Positions 1 through 10,212 of a stretch of DNA of 58,160 bases are shown here, piece after piece. The stretch spans positions 1 to 58,160 of the forward strand of contig CASEOA010000013.1 of the NCBI GenBank assembly GCA_949289455.1, given 5' to 3'. The stretch's first letter is position 1. The number at the start of each line of letters is the position of its first letter. The notes beneath the pieces are model-generated. The model saw only the letters and a list, made by a program, of their open reading frames with translations, did not search any database and was not told the DNA's origin. The DNA is from an uncultured Eubacteriales bacterium. GTDB taxonomy: Bacteria > Bacillota > Clostridia > Oscillospirales > Oscillospiraceae. A program made the position numbers and the translations under genes.

Positions 1-198
1 AAACGGATGATCTGCCTTTTGGAACATTGCAACACTATAGATGCCGGGAGGAAATGGGGCCCCACACAGTGGGGCGGCGCTTTTGCGCCGTACGAGCGTT
101 GTGCCGGAGGCAAAACCGCGGCGCAGGCGGAATTCACTTCCGCCGAGCATTTGCAATACCGGAGGGTGGAGGCGGCCATGGGCCGCCAAAACCCAAAA
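1..198. other. Hairpin-rich intergenic stretch, no gene seen
   Basis: I see no convincing coding frame here. The stretch contains a run of separate short inverted repeats: CCCCAC/GTGGGG near 60-75, GGCGC/GCGCC near 75-90, GGCGGA/TCCGCC near 127-144 and GGCGGCC/GGCCGCC near 171-187. A CCGG(G)AGG element recurs about every 60 bases, near 43, 103 and 159. The function is unknown; it could be a dispersed repeat or a structured RNA. It ends at the terminator-like hairpin that follows the tRNA on the other strand. Confidence 0.4.
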
Positions 199-230
199 CA
201 AAAAGGTCATCCGAAAGGAGGACCTTTTTG
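199..230 (-). terminator. Terminator after tRNA-Arg
   Basis: CAAAAAGGTC and GACCTTTTTG form a 10-bp stem around a 12-base loop. Read on the minus strand it follows the tRNA directly and ends in a T run. The A/T flanks are symmetrical, so it could work in both directions. Confidence 0.75.
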
Positions 231-233
231 TTT

Positions 234-310
234 TGGTACGCCCGAAGGGACTCGAACCCCCAGCCTTCAGAACCGGAATCTGACGCTCTATCCAATTGCG
301 CTACGGGCGC
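234..310 (-). tRNA. tRNA-Arg (anticodon CCG)
   Basis: On the minus strand the gene folds as a full cloverleaf. The acceptor stem is GCGCCCG paired with CGGGCGT (one G-U at the first pair). The anticodon arm is TCAGA-TTCCGGT-TCTGA, giving anticodon CCG, which reads the arginine codon CGG. The T arm contains GGTTCGAGTCCC. The discriminator A and the 3' CCA are encoded at 234-237. A CGG-reading tRNA fits the high GC content, since CGG is a frequent arginine codon in the neighbouring genes. Confidence 0.95.
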
Positions 311-398
311 GTCTGACACGCTCTTTCACGTGCCAGATTATTATAGCAAGCTCTCCGCCATTTGTAAAGAGAAAATTTGCCCTGAAGCCAAAATTTTT

Positions 399-2486
399 TT
401 AGACCAGCCCCAGGGCCCTGGCGGTAAAGGCCACTGCCATGCACAGCCCCATCCCCAGTCCGGTGGGGATGGCCACCGCCAACAGGGTCCATTTGACGCT
501 GCGGGTCTCCCTGGCGATGGTAAGGCAGGTGGTGGAGCAGGGCCAGTGGAACAGGGAAAAGAGGATGGTGCACAAGGCGGTGAGCCAGGTCCAGCCGTTG
601 GCGGCCAGCAGAGCGCCCAGGGCCTCCAGGCTGGCCGCCTCCTGGAGCACGCCGGTGGACAGATAGGACATGAGAATGATTGGGATGACAATCTCGTTGG
701 CTGGAAAGCCCAGGAGAAAGGCCATGAGGATGGCTCCGTCCAGGCCCATAAGCTGCCCCAGGGGGTCCAGAAAGCCGGTACCCCAGGCCAGCAGGGAGGC
801 GCCGCCCACCTCCAGGTTGGCGCACAGCCAGATCACCAGCCCGGCAGGGGCAGCTACCGCCGCCGCCCGGCCCAGGACGAAAAGGGTGCGGTCCAGCACT
901 GACCGGGCCAGCACCTGGCCCACCCTCGGGCGGCGGTAGGGGGGCAGCTCCAGGGCGTAGGCGGAGGGCACCCCCTTCAGCAGGGTGTGGGACAGCAGCC
1001 GGGACACCAGAAAGGTCATGCCCACCCCCAGCAGGATCACTCCGGTCAGCAGCAGGGCGGCCCCCACGCCGCTCCACAATCCACCGGCAGTCCCCACGAA
1101 AAACAACGTGATGAGGGTGATGAGGGTGGGGAACCGGCCGTTGCAGGGTACAAAGGTGTTGGTGAGAATAGCGATGAGCCGTTCCCGGGGGGAATCAATG
1201 ATGCGGCAACCCACCACCCCGGCGGCGTTACACCCGAAGCCCATACACATGGTCAGTGCCTGTTTACCGCAGGCCTTCGCCTTTTGAAAGGCGTGGTCCA
1301 GCAGGAAGGCCACCCGGGGCAGGTAGCCAAAGTCCTCCAGCAGGGTAAACAGGGGGAAGAAGATGGCCATGGGGGGGAGCATGACGCTGACCACCCAGGC
1401 AAGCACCCGGTACATTCCCAGCACCAGGGCTCCGTGGAGCCAGGCGGGAGCCCCCAGCCAGGCGAACAGGTCGGTGAGCCGGTCCTGGAGCCAGAACAGT
1501 CCGGCGGACAGCAGTTGGGAGGGGTAGTTGGCCCCCTGGATGGTGAGCCACAGCACCCCTGCCAGCAGCAGCACCATGGAGGGGATGCCCAGGGCCCGGT
1601 TGGTGAGCAGCCGGTCCAGCCGTTCCCCGCCGGTGGGGACGGCTGCCCGGGGCAGGGCGGCCTGGGCGGCGGAGCGGGCGGTTTCCACCAGAGCGGCGGC
1701 AATCCGGCCCCCCAGGTCGGGGATGCCGCTCCTTGCCAGCCTGGCCCGTTCCTTTGACAGGGAGGCTTGGAGAGGCGCGTCCTCCCGGGGGTCCCAGCCC
1801 AGAGCCCGCGCCAGGGCGGGTGGGAAGGTGGGGTCTCCCTCCAGCAGCCGAAGCGCCGCCCACCGGGCCGGCAGGCGGCCCTCCAGACGCCGCTCCAGCA
1901 GAGGCCGGAGGGCGGAGAGGGCGAACTCCACCGCGGGAGGATAGCGCACCTGGACGGGTTGAGGCGCCTCCGGGGCGGACAGAACGGCCTCCACCGCCTT
2001 CAGTAGAGCCTCACGTCCTTCTCTCCGGCCGGCGGCGGTGCCAACCACCGGCACGCCCAGGGCGGCGGACAGGGCTTCCAGGTCCACGTGGATGCCCTTC
2101 CGGGCTGCCTCGTCCAGCAGGTTGACGCATACCACCGTCCGGGGTACCAGCTCCAGGGTCTGGAGGGCCAGGTTCAGCCCACGCTCCAGGCAGGTGGCGT
2201 CGCACACCACCACCGCCCCCTCCGCTCCGCCAAAGCAGAGGAAGTCCCGGGCCACCTCCTCCTCCGGGGAGTGGGCCAGCAGGGAATAGGTGCCGGGCAG
2301 ATCCACCAGGGTGTAAGTACGCCCGTCCCGGGCACAGCGGCCCCGGGCCACCTCCACCGTTTTGCCCGGCCAGTTGCCGGTGTGCTGGCGCAGACCGGTG
2401 AGGGCGTTGAACAGGGTGGACTTGCCCACGTTGGGGTTGCCCGCCAGGGCCACCGTCCTGCCCTGGGCGGTCTGGTTCACTCCCAT
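399..2486 (-). CDS. feoB: Ferrous iron transporter FeoB
   Basis: Membrane Fe(II) transporter of 695 residues with an N-terminal GTPase. The G domain shows GNPNVGKS (residues 16-23), DLPG (62-65) and NLLD (122-125) in the G4 position. The membrane part has the two Gate regions, one including GFGCNAAGVVGCRIIDSPRE and the other FPANEIVIPI. The start at 2486 is chosen because the frame upstream of it is only the shadow of feoA and the GTPase begins a few residues later. It overlaps the feoA stop by 10 bases, so the two are translationally coupled. No FeoC-like gene follows; a tRNA gene lies downstream. Confidence 0.95.
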   Translation of the reverse strand: MGVNQTAQGRTVALAGNPNVGKSTLFNALTGLRQHTGNWPGKTVEVARGRCARDGRTYTLVDLPGTYSLLAHSPEEEVARDFLCFGGAEGAVVVCDATCLERGLNLALQTLELVPRTVVCVNLLDEAARKGIHVDLEALSAALGVPVVGTAAGRREGREALLKAVEAVLSAPEAPQPVQVRYPPAVEFALSALRPLLERRLEGRLPARWAALRLLEGDPTFPPALARALGWDPREDAPLQASLSKERARLARSGIPDLGGRIAAALVETARSAAQAALPRAAVPTGGERLDRLLTNRALGIPSMVLLLAGVLWLTIQGANYPSQLLSAGLFWLQDRLTDLFAWLGAPAWLHGALVLGMYRVLAWVVSVMLPPMAIFFPLFTLLEDFGYLPRVAFLLDHAFQKAKACGKQALTMCMGFGCNAAGVVGCRIIDSPRERLIAILTNTFVPCNGRFPTLITLITLFFVGTAGGLWSGVGAALLLTGVILLGVGMTFLVSRLLSHTLLKGVPSAYALELPPYRRPRVGQVLARSVLDRTLFVLGRAAAVAAPAGLVIWLCANLEVGGASLLAWGTGFLDPLGQLMGLDGAILMAFLLGFPANEIVIPIILMSYLSTGVLQEAASLEALGALLAANGWTWLTALCTILFSLFHWPCSTTCLTIARETRSVKWTLLAVAIPTGLGMGLCMAVAFTARALGLV

Positions 2487-2719
2487 AGGGGGCCTTCCAG
2501 ACAGACGCCCCGGGCGTCCCGCTGCCGCAGGGCGATTACCGCCCCCCGGATCAGATAGGCGGCCGGGTCCCCGGCGGGGCTCACCGCCGTGCACCCCACC
2601 GCCGTGCCGGGCACCAGGCCCAGGTCCAGCAGACGGCGGTACATGGCCGGCTCCGCCCGCACCTCCGCCACATGGCCCCACTGGCCGGGGCGGAGGACGT
2701 CCAAGGTATAGGTATCCAT
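2477..2719 (-). CDS. feoA: FeoA-domain protein
   Basis: An 80-residue SH3-like FeoA protein, the small cytoplasmic partner of FeoB in ferrous iron uptake. The family pattern is visible: MYRRLLDLGLVPGTAV, a hydrophobic strand, then YLIRGAVIALRQRDA near the C terminus. An AAGGAG site lies about 8 bases before the ATG. It is the first gene of a two-gene feoAB operon. I do not see a clear Fur or DtxR box upstream, so iron regulation is only assumed. Confidence 0.92.
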   Translation of the reverse strand: MDTYTLDVLRPGQWGHVAEVRAEPAMYRRLLDLGLVPGTAVGCTAVSPAGDPAAYLIRGAVIALRQRDARGVCLEGPLWE

Positions 2720-2843
2720 AGCAAACGCTCCTTGCGATTGGTTGAATTGAATGGCCGGCCCCAGGCGGGGCCCTCCAGTCCTATCCTATTGTCAGGCGGG
2801 GGAGAAGGTGCGCCGGATTGGCGCACAAGCTGTGGAAAGCCTA

Positions 2844-2872
2844 TTGACGGATGTGACGGGATTGGATAGAAT
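2844..2872 (+). promoter_or_regulatory. Promoter of the MATE gene
   Basis: TTGACG (2844-2849), a 17-base spacer and TAGAAT (2867-2872), 68 bases before the MATE start codon. A strong hairpin, CCGCGGCA/TGCCGCGG, sits in the leader at about 2900-2918, just before the Shine-Dalgarno site. Confidence 0.7.
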
Positions 2873-2940
2873 AAGGGCGATATACAGCGAAACAGAGCCG
2901 CGGCAGGCTGCCGCGGCCCTCTTTCGGTGGGGAGGATGTT

Positions 2941-4305
2941 ATGTCAGAACTACAAGAGAATAAAATGGGGGTTATGCCCATCAAACGGCTGGTGCTGTCC
3001 ATGTCTCTGCCCATGATGATCTCCATGCTGGTGCAGGCCCTGTACAACGTGGTGGACAGCTACTTTGTGGCCAAGGTCAGCGAAAACGCACTGGCCGCCG
3101 TGGGCATGGCCTTTCCCTTCCAAAACCTGATGATCGCCGTCAGCGTGGGTACCGGCGTGGGCGTCAACGCCCTGCTGTCCCGCAGCCTGGGGGCCAAGGA
3201 CTACGAAACCGCCAACCGGGCCGCCGAAAACGGCGTGTTCCTGGCGGTGCTCAGCACCATCCTCTTTTCGGTGGTGGGCGTGGTCTTTGCCCGGCCCTTT
3301 TTCCTGGCCCAGAACAGCGACCCGGACATTGTGGCCAAGGGGGTGTCCTACCTGACCATCTGCGCCGGGCTGTCCTTCGGCCTCTTCTTGGAGGTCATGT
3401 TCGAGCGGCTGCTCCAGTCCACCGGCCGTACCTTCTACACTATGATCACTCAGGGCGTGGGGGCCGTCATCAACATCATCATGGACCCCATCCTCATCTT
3501 CGGCATCGGTCCCTTCCCGGAGATGGGGGTGGCCGGCGCCGCCGCCGCCACCGTCCTGGGCCAGATTGTGGCCGCCCTCCTGGCCATCTACTTCAACATG
3601 GCACGCAACCCGGAGATCCAGCCCAGGCTGCTGGGGTTCCGGCCCAAGGGGGCGGTCATCGGCCGGATCTACAGCGTGGGTATCCCCACCATCGTGCTCA
3701 ACTCCATCAGCTCCATCATGACCTTTGGCATGAACCTGATCCTGGGGACCATCTCCACCTCCACCGCAGTGGCGGTATTCAATGTGTACTTCAAGCTCCA
3801 GAGTTTTGTGTTCATGCCGGTGTTCGGCCTGAACAACGGCATGGTGCCCATTGTGTCCTATAACTTCGGGGCCAAGAAGCGGCGGCGCATGGTGGAGACG
3901 GTGCGGTTCAGCGCCGCCCTGGCGGTGGGTATCATGCTGGTGGGCCTGGCCATTGTCCAGCTCTTTGCCGCCCCCATTCTGGGGCTGTTCGAGGCCTCGG
4001 CGGAGATGCTGGCCATCGGCGTACCCGCCCTGCGGATCATCAGCCTGTGCTTTACCTTCGCCGGGTTCAACATTGTCTGCTCCTCCACCTTCCAGGCCCT
4101 GGGCAACGGGGTGCTGAGCATGATCATGTCCATCGTCCGCCAGCTGGTGGTACTGCTGCCCGCAGCCTATCTGCTCTCCCTCACGGGCCAGGTGACGGCG
4201 GTGTGGTGGGCCTTCCCCATTGCCGAAATCGCCTCCCTCATCCTCTGCCTCGTATTCCTGCGCCATACCTTTAACACGGTAGTGGCCCAGCTGCCGGAGG
4301 AATGA
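2941..4305 (+). CDS. MATE family efflux transporter
   Basis: A 454-residue polytopic membrane protein of the MATE/NorM superfamily, which exports drugs or metabolites in exchange for Na+ or H+. About twelve hydrophobic segments are present in two similar halves. Typical MATE stretches are visible, such as SLPMMISMLVQALYNVVDSY near the N terminus, and a repeat-like FGLNNGMVPIVSYNFGAKK at the start of the second half. GGGGAGG lies 7 bases before the ATG. It is transcribed alone and ends at a strong bidirectional terminator. The substrate cannot be told from sequence. Confidence 0.93.
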   Translation: MSELQENKMGVMPIKRLVLSMSLPMMISMLVQALYNVVDSYFVAKVSENALAAVGMAFPFQNLMIAVSVGTGVGVNALLSRSLGAKDYETANRAAENGVFLAVLSTILFSVVGVVFARPFFLAQNSDPDIVAKGVSYLTICAGLSFGLFLEVMFERLLQSTGRTFYTMITQGVGAVINIIMDPILIFGIGPFPEMGVAGAAAATVLGQIVAALLAIYFNMARNPEIQPRLLGFRPKGAVIGRIYSVGIPTIVLNSISSIMTFGMNLILGTISTSTAVAVFNVYFKLQSFVFMPVFGLNNGMVPIVSYNFGAKKRRRMVETVRFSAALAVGIMLVGLAIVQLFAAPILGLFEASAEMLAIGVPALRIISLCFTFAGFNIVCSSTFQALGNGVLSMIMSIVRQLVVLLPAAYLLSLTGQVTAVWWAFPIAEIASLILCLVFLRHTFNTVVAQLPEE

Positions 4306-4313
4306 ACCAAACC

Positions 4314-4352
4314 ACAAAAAATGGACTGCCGGGCAGGCAGTCCATTTTTTGT
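4314..4352. terminator. Bidirectional terminator between convergent genes
   Basis: ACAAAAAATGGACTGCC pairs with GGCAGTCCATTTTTTGT around a 5-base loop. It lies between the ends of the MATE gene (+) and the aldolase gene (-), with T runs on both strands. Confidence 0.95.
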
Positions 4353-4354
4353 GT

Positions 4355-5386
4355 TCAGTTCAGGTCGGGCAGGGCGGAGAGCAGGCCGTCCACGTCGGCC
4401 TCGCCGGTGTGGAAGCAGCACACGAAGCGCACCACGGTGTGGGTCTCGTCGTAAGGACACCAGTCCTCATAGTGACAGACGGCGTCGATCTGGGGCTTGA
4501 CCCCGTTGGGCGCGATGACAAAGACCTGATTGGTGGGGGACTCCACCCACAGCTTCCAGCCCTTGGCCTTCAGGCCCTGCTGGAGCCGGGCGGCCATCTC
4601 GTTGGCCTGGCGGCCCATTCGGAAGTACAGGTCGTCCTCAAAGAGGGCCAGGAACTGAGCCCCCTGAATCCAGCCCTTCTCCATTACGGCACCCAGCCGC
4701 TTTTTCATGCGGAAGAAACCCTCGGTGAGCTCCGGCCGGGTGATGACCAGGGCTTCCCCGAACATGGCGCCGTTCTTGGTGCCGCCGATGTAGAAGGCGT
4801 CGCACAGGGCGGCAAACTCGGGCAGGGTCATGTCGTTGGCGTCGGAGGCCAGGGCGCACCCCAGTCGGGCCCCGTCCACAAAGAGGAGCAGGCCGTTGGC
4901 GTGGCAGAACCGGGACAGGGCGGTGAGCTCCGCCTTGGTGTACACCGCCCCGTTCTCGGTGGCGTTGGAGATGTACACCAGCCCAGGCTTGGTCAGGTGG
5001 GGGTCCTTGTGGAGCTCCAGCAGAGGCACCAGCTGCTCCGGGGCGATCTTACCGTCGGCGTCGGCCTCCACGGTGAGGATCTTGTGGCCGGTGGCCTCAA
5101 AGGCCCCCACCTCATGGCCGTTCAGGTGGCCGGAGTGGGGGCAGATGGCGGCCTCCCAGGGCTTGAGCAGGAAGGCGCAGGCCACCACGTTGGTCTGGGT
5201 GCCCCCCACCAGAAACTCCACCATGGCGTCGGGGCAGCCGCACACCTCTCGGATGCGGTCCTTGGCCCGGTCGGTGTACTTGTCGTCGCCGTAGCCGATG
5301 TTGCCCTCCAGGTTGGCGGCGCACACTGCCTCCAGCACCTTGGGGTGGGCTCCGAAGGAGTAATCGTTGCGGAACCAGTATTTCAT
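4355..5386 (-). CDS. ltaE: Low-specificity threonine aldolase
   Basis: A 343-residue fold-type I PLP enzyme of the beta-eliminating lyase/aldolase family, splitting L-threonine (or allo-threonine) into glycine and acetaldehyde. The PLP lysine is in IGGTKNGAMFGEAL. The substrate and cofactor region shows FLVGGTQTNVVA, LVYISNATENGAVYT and LFVDGARLG. The length is normal for the family. The start has a GGAGGGAAAGGAC site just upstream. It follows glnS with its own upstream terminator in between, so it is probably separately transcribed. Confidence 0.9.
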   Translation of the reverse strand: MKYWFRNDYSFGAHPKVLEAVCAANLEGNIGYGDDKYTDRAKDRIREVCGCPDAMVEFLVGGTQTNVVACAFLLKPWEAAICPHSGHLNGHEVGAFEATGHKILTVEADADGKIAPEQLVPLLELHKDPHLTKPGLVYISNATENGAVYTKAELTALSRFCHANGLLLFVDGARLGCALASDANDMTLPEFAALCDAFYIGGTKNGAMFGEALVITRPELTEGFFRMKKRLGAVMEKGWIQGAQFLALFEDDLYFRMGRQANEMAARLQQGLKAKGWKLWVESPTNQVFVIAPNGVKPQIDAVCHYEDWCPYDETHTVVRFVCCFHTGEADVDGLLSALPDLN

Positions 5387-5402
5387 GTCCTTTCCCTCCG
5401 TT

Positions 5403-5433
5403 AAAAGGGCGGGCGGCCCTGTGGCCGCCCGCC
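5403..5433 (-). terminator. Terminator after glnS
   Basis: GGCGGGCGGCC/GGCCGCCCGCC stem with a CTGT loop, followed on the minus strand by CCTTTTAA. Confidence 0.8.
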
Positions 5434-5439
5434 GGTCAT

Positions 5440-7122
<1,683 letters not shown>

Positions 7123-7156
7123 AGTCTTTCACTCCTTTTCTATGATACGAAACCAT

Positions 7157-7185
7157 ATTGTAACTCTTGCGGCGGAAAAAAGCAA
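7157..7185 (-). promoter_or_regulatory. Promoter of glnS
   Basis: On the minus strand TTGCTT, 17 bases, TACAAT. The spacer overlaps a CTCTTGC/GCAAGAG inverted repeat, and the -35 overlaps the T tract of the terminator of the upstream gene. Confidence 0.6.
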
Positions 7186-7195
7186 GAGCGGAACG

Positions 7196-7222
7196 AAAAA
7201 GCAGGCGGCTTACGCCGCCTGC
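7196..7222 (-). terminator. Terminator overlapping the yibE/F stop codon
   Basis: GCAGGCGGC/GCCGCCTGC stem whose 4-base loop contains the stop codon of the YibE/F gene, followed on the minus strand by a T run. Confidence 0.85.
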
Positions 7223-8358
7223 CGTTCCGCCCGGTCCGCCAGGAGAAAGCCGCTGGTGAGGGCGGTAAAGGGAGCCACGGTGACCAGGCCGAAGGAGCCC
7301 ACCACCGTGTGGATAATCTCCGAGGCCACATATTTATAGTTGAGGATGTTGTCCACCGGGGTGCCCTGGGCCATGAATACCATCAGCAGGGCCACGTAGC
7401 CCCCGGAATAGGCCAGCAGCAGGGTGGTGGTCATGGTGCCCATGGCCGCCCGGCCCACGTTCATCCCCGAGCGGGCGGCCTCCCACCGGGAGATGTCCGG
7501 CCGTTTTTCCACCACCTCGTACACCGCCGAGGTGATGTCCACGCTCAGGTCCATCACCGCGCCCGAGGCGCCGATGAAGATGGAGGCCATGAAGATCTGG
7601 GTCAGGTTCAGGTGCTGGTACCCGGCGTACAGCAGGCTCTCCGAGTAGGCCATCACCGCCCCGTGGATCTGAAACAGATTGGTGAACAGGATGCCCAGCA
7701 CGCAGGTCACCAGGACGCCCAGACAGGCCCCGGACACGGCGGCGGCGCACCGCCGGTCAAAGCCGTACACCAGGGCAATGATAAGAATGGTGAGGAACAG
7801 GGTGATGACCAATCCCACCCAGATGGGATTGTAGCCCTTGAGATAGAGGGGCACCAGCACCTTCCACAGGGTGAGCACCGTCAGGGCGAAGGAGGCGATG
7901 GCCCGTACTCCCGTGCGCCCGGCAAAGAGGATGAGGAAGAGGGCGAAGAGGGCGGCCAGCACCCCCTCCCAGCCCAGCCGGTAGTGGTCGGACATGGTGA
8001 CGTTGGTGATGGTATCCCCGTCGTGGCTCACCACCACCAGTGCCTTGTCCCCGGGGGCGTACAGCTTGTCCTGCTCCAGGGAGCCGTTGAGCAGATTGAT
8101 CCCGGTGACGGTCTGGCCGGCAAAGGCCCCGTCCAGCAGCTCCAGGGTGCAGCGCTGTTCCCCCGAGCGCACCAGGCCGGTGTCGATGATGGCGGAATCG
8201 TCGGTGGCAGTCACCCGGGCGGTGCACCGTTCGGCCTCCTGGTAGAGCAGGGCCCCCTCGTAACCGGTGGGGAGGAAGAGCAGAAGCAGGATGGCCAGCA
8301 GGCACACCAGCACAGGGGCGTGGTAGCGGATGGACCGGGAAGGAAAAGACGGTTTCAT
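7210..8358 (-). CDS. YibE/F family membrane protein
   Basis: A 382-residue membrane protein of the YibE/F family, whose transport substrate is not established. It has one N-terminal membrane segment (about 13-31), an extracellular beta-rich domain (about 35-125), and then seven or so membrane helices. Typical family sequence includes IFIGASGAVMDLSVDITSAV and VASEIIHTVVGSFGLVTVAP. The length is typical. It lies between the phosphatase and glnS, with terminators on both sides, and therefore looks monocistronic. Confidence 0.85.
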   Translation of the reverse strand: MKPSFPSRSIRYHAPVLVCLLAILLLLFLPTGYEGALLYQEAERCTARVTATDDSAIIDTGLVRSGEQRCTLELLDGAFAGQTVTGINLLNGSLEQDKLYAPGDKALVVVSHDGDTITNVTMSDHYRLGWEGVLAALFALFLILFAGRTGVRAIASFALTVLTLWKVLVPLYLKGYNPIWVGLVITLFLTILIIALVYGFDRRCAAAVSGACLGVLVTCVLGILFTNLFQIHGAVMAYSESLLYAGYQHLNLTQIFMASIFIGASGAVMDLSVDITSAVYEVVEKRPDISRWEAARSGMNVGRAAMGTMTTTLLLAYSGGYVALLMVFMAQGTPVDNILNYKYVASEIIHTVVGSFGLVTVAPFTALTSGFLLADRAERQAA

Positions 8359-8386
8359 AGCGGTACCTCTTTGTTATGAAAGATTG

Positions 8387-8416
8387 CCGCAGCCCCGCCC
8401 AAAGGCGGGGCTGCGG
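8387..8416 (-). terminator. Terminator after alkaline phosphatase
   Basis: CCGCAGCCCCGCC/GGCGGGGCTGCGG stem of 13 bp with a 4-base loop, followed on the minus strand by AATCTTTCAT. The T tract is weak. Confidence 0.75.
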
Positions 8417-8437
8417 CGTGAGAGGGAAGATGGAAGA

Positions 8438-10018
8438 TCAGGCTACGTTCAGCATGCCGGCCAGTTTGTTGTACACGTCGGTGTTGTCGTAGTAGCCGTT
8501 GAACACTTCGGCGTTGACGCCGTGGGCCAGCACGGCCACCGGCAGGCCGGTGTGGCTGTAGGAGGTGAAGGACACGCCGGACTTGTTGTTGATGATGTGG
8601 GTGAGGGTGACGCTCAGGGGCTCGTAGGTGCCGTAGAGCACATACTCCTGCTGCGCGTCCATGCCGGTGTCGGTCTCGTTGACGCTCTTCTCATAGGCGG
8701 TCTTGAGCTGGCTCAGCTCGTAGGGGGTCAGCACCAGCTTGTCCCCCTCCTCGCCCTGGGCCTTCAGACCGAAGAGAGCTTCCACGTCCTTGAGTACATC
8801 CTCGAAGGAGGTCTTGTTCTCCTTGTAGCCGGCTACATAGTCGCTGTCAAACTTGGCGAAGGAGATCTTCTGAGCCTCCAGCAGGTCCAGATAGGTGTCG
8901 TAATCGGTGCCGGCGAAGCCGATGGTCAGGCCGCCGGTCTCGTGGTCGCCGGTGACCAGGATCAGGGTCTCGTCGGGATGTTCAGAGGCAAAGTCGATGG
9001 CTACCTGCACCGCGTCGGCCAGGGCTTGGGTGTCGTGGATGGTGGAGGCGGCGTCGTTGGCGTGGCAGGCCCAGTCGATCTTGCCTCCCTCGCACATCAT
9101 GAAGAAGCCGTCCTCGTCCTGTTCCAGAACCTCGATGCCCTTTTCCACGTGGTCGGCCAGAGACCACATGTCGTCGGTGCGGTCCAGCTCGTAGGCCATG
9201 GCGTCCCCATCGGCCAGATGCTCGTCGATGATGATGACGGGGCCTCCGGTCACGGCCTCCGCCTCGGCCTGGGTCTTGGCCACGGTGTAGCCGGCGTTTT
9301 CAGCCAGGGCGTACAGGTCCTCCTGATCCCCTTCGGCGCCGGTGGGTTTCAGCAGGCCGCCGCCGGAGAAGTACTCAAAACCGGACTCCACCAGCTCCAG
9401 GCCAATCTCATAGTAGTCGTTGCGGCTGGCCTGGTGGGCGTAGAAGGCGGCGGGGGTGGCGTGGTTCAGGTTCACTGAGGAGATGATCCCCACGCTCATG
9501 CCCAGCTGGTCGTGGACCTTTTCGGCGATGGTCTCGTAGGCCGTGGTGCCGGTCTCGTCCATGTTGATGGTACCCGAGTAGGTCTTGTGTCCGGTGGAGA
9601 GGGAGGTGGCGGTGGAGGCCGAGTCGGGACAGAAGCTGTTGGAATCATAGGTAACGGCGGAGCCGGCGGCCTCAAAGTTCATAAAGTTCAGATAGGAGGG
9701 GCCGTCCAGGATGGCGCCGTCGTTGTCGTCCAGGCTGGGGGCGGCCTGCCAGTAGTCGTCGTCCTCCAGGGCGCCCAGGAAGTCGGCGGTGGACTGGATC
9801 TGGGGATAGCTCATGCCGTCGCCCACAAACAGAAATACGTATTTGGGGCTTTTTTCATTGCTGGTGTTTGCCACAGGAGCTCCCGCCGCAGGGGATTCCA
9901 CCACGGGCTGGGCGGAGGGAGAGGGGGTGGCTCCGGCGGGAGTGCTGCCGCAGGCGGCCAGGGAGCCGCCCAGGGTGAGAGCGGCCAGAGAGAGGGCCAG
10001 GGGACGCTTCCAGTTCAT
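8438..10018 (-). CDS. phoA: Lipoprotein alkaline phosphatase
   Basis: Alkaline phosphatase superfamily enzyme (526 residues) that should release phosphate from organic esters outside the cell. The nucleophile serine is in CPDSASTATSLSTGHKTYSG, and metal ligands lie in FVGDGMSYPQIQ, VTGDHETGG and SYSHTG. The N terminus is a lipoprotein signal (LSLAALTLGGSLAAC) followed by a Ser/Pro/Ala linker, so it is probably anchored to the outer face of the membrane. The start at 10018 is preferred over an upstream in-frame ATG because GGAGG lies 8-9 bases before it and the signal peptide starts there. A Pho-box-like repeat array lies upstream. Confidence 0.92.
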   Translation of the reverse strand: MNWKRPLALSLAALTLGGSLAACGSTPAGATPSPSAQPVVESPAAGAPVANTSNEKSPKYVFLFVGDGMSYPQIQSTADFLGALEDDDYWQAAPSLDDNDGAILDGPSYLNFMNFEAAGSAVTYDSNSFCPDSASTATSLSTGHKTYSGTINMDETGTTAYETIAEKVHDQLGMSVGIISSVNLNHATPAAFYAHQASRNDYYEIGLELVESGFEYFSGGGLLKPTGAEGDQEDLYALAENAGYTVAKTQAEAEAVTGGPVIIIDEHLADGDAMAYELDRTDDMWSLADHVEKGIEVLEQDEDGFFMMCEGGKIDWACHANDAASTIHDTQALADAVQVAIDFASEHPDETLILVTGDHETGGLTIGFAGTDYDTYLDLLEAQKISFAKFDSDYVAGYKENKTSFEDVLKDVEALFGLKAQGEEGDKLVLTPYELSQLKTAYEKSVNETDTGMDAQQEYVLYGTYEPLSVTLTHIINNKSGVSFTSYSHTGLPVAVLAHGVNAEVFNGYYDNTDVYNKLAGMLNVA

Positions 10019-10098
10019 ACAATGATTCCTCCAAAACAGTTGTTGAGTTCCTCTTTTCAAGAGACGGGCATATCATACCTGAGGACTCCCGCCGCTGC

Positions 10099-10146
10099 TA
10101 TCATGCTCCGGTAAAGAAGTGAAAAATCCCGGTAAGGCTTTGTAAA
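10099..10146 (-). promoter_or_regulatory. Candidate Pho box and promoter of the phosphatase
   Basis: On the minus strand four TTTAC-like units (TTTACA, CTTACC, TTTTCA, TTTACC) follow each other about every 10-11 bases, then CATGAT about 5 bases later as a possible -10. The spacing resembles PhoP-activated promoters of Gram-positive bacteria, which lack a normal -35. A second possible -10 (TATGAT) lies nearer the gene. Confidence 0.5.
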
Positions 10147-10212
10147 GAACCGGCCAAGGGGCTGCATAACCGGAAGGGGAGCGCATAGGCTGGTAGCTGG
10201 GGTGAGCTCAGT

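Noticed and set aside
7-402. Overlapping short frames across the first 400 bases
   Set aside because: They read through a tRNA gene and hairpins and have no family features.
2950-4317. A 455-residue open frame on the minus strand over the MATE gene
   Set aside because: Composition is almost all Gly, His, Asp and Gln; the plus strand carries a clear MATE protein.
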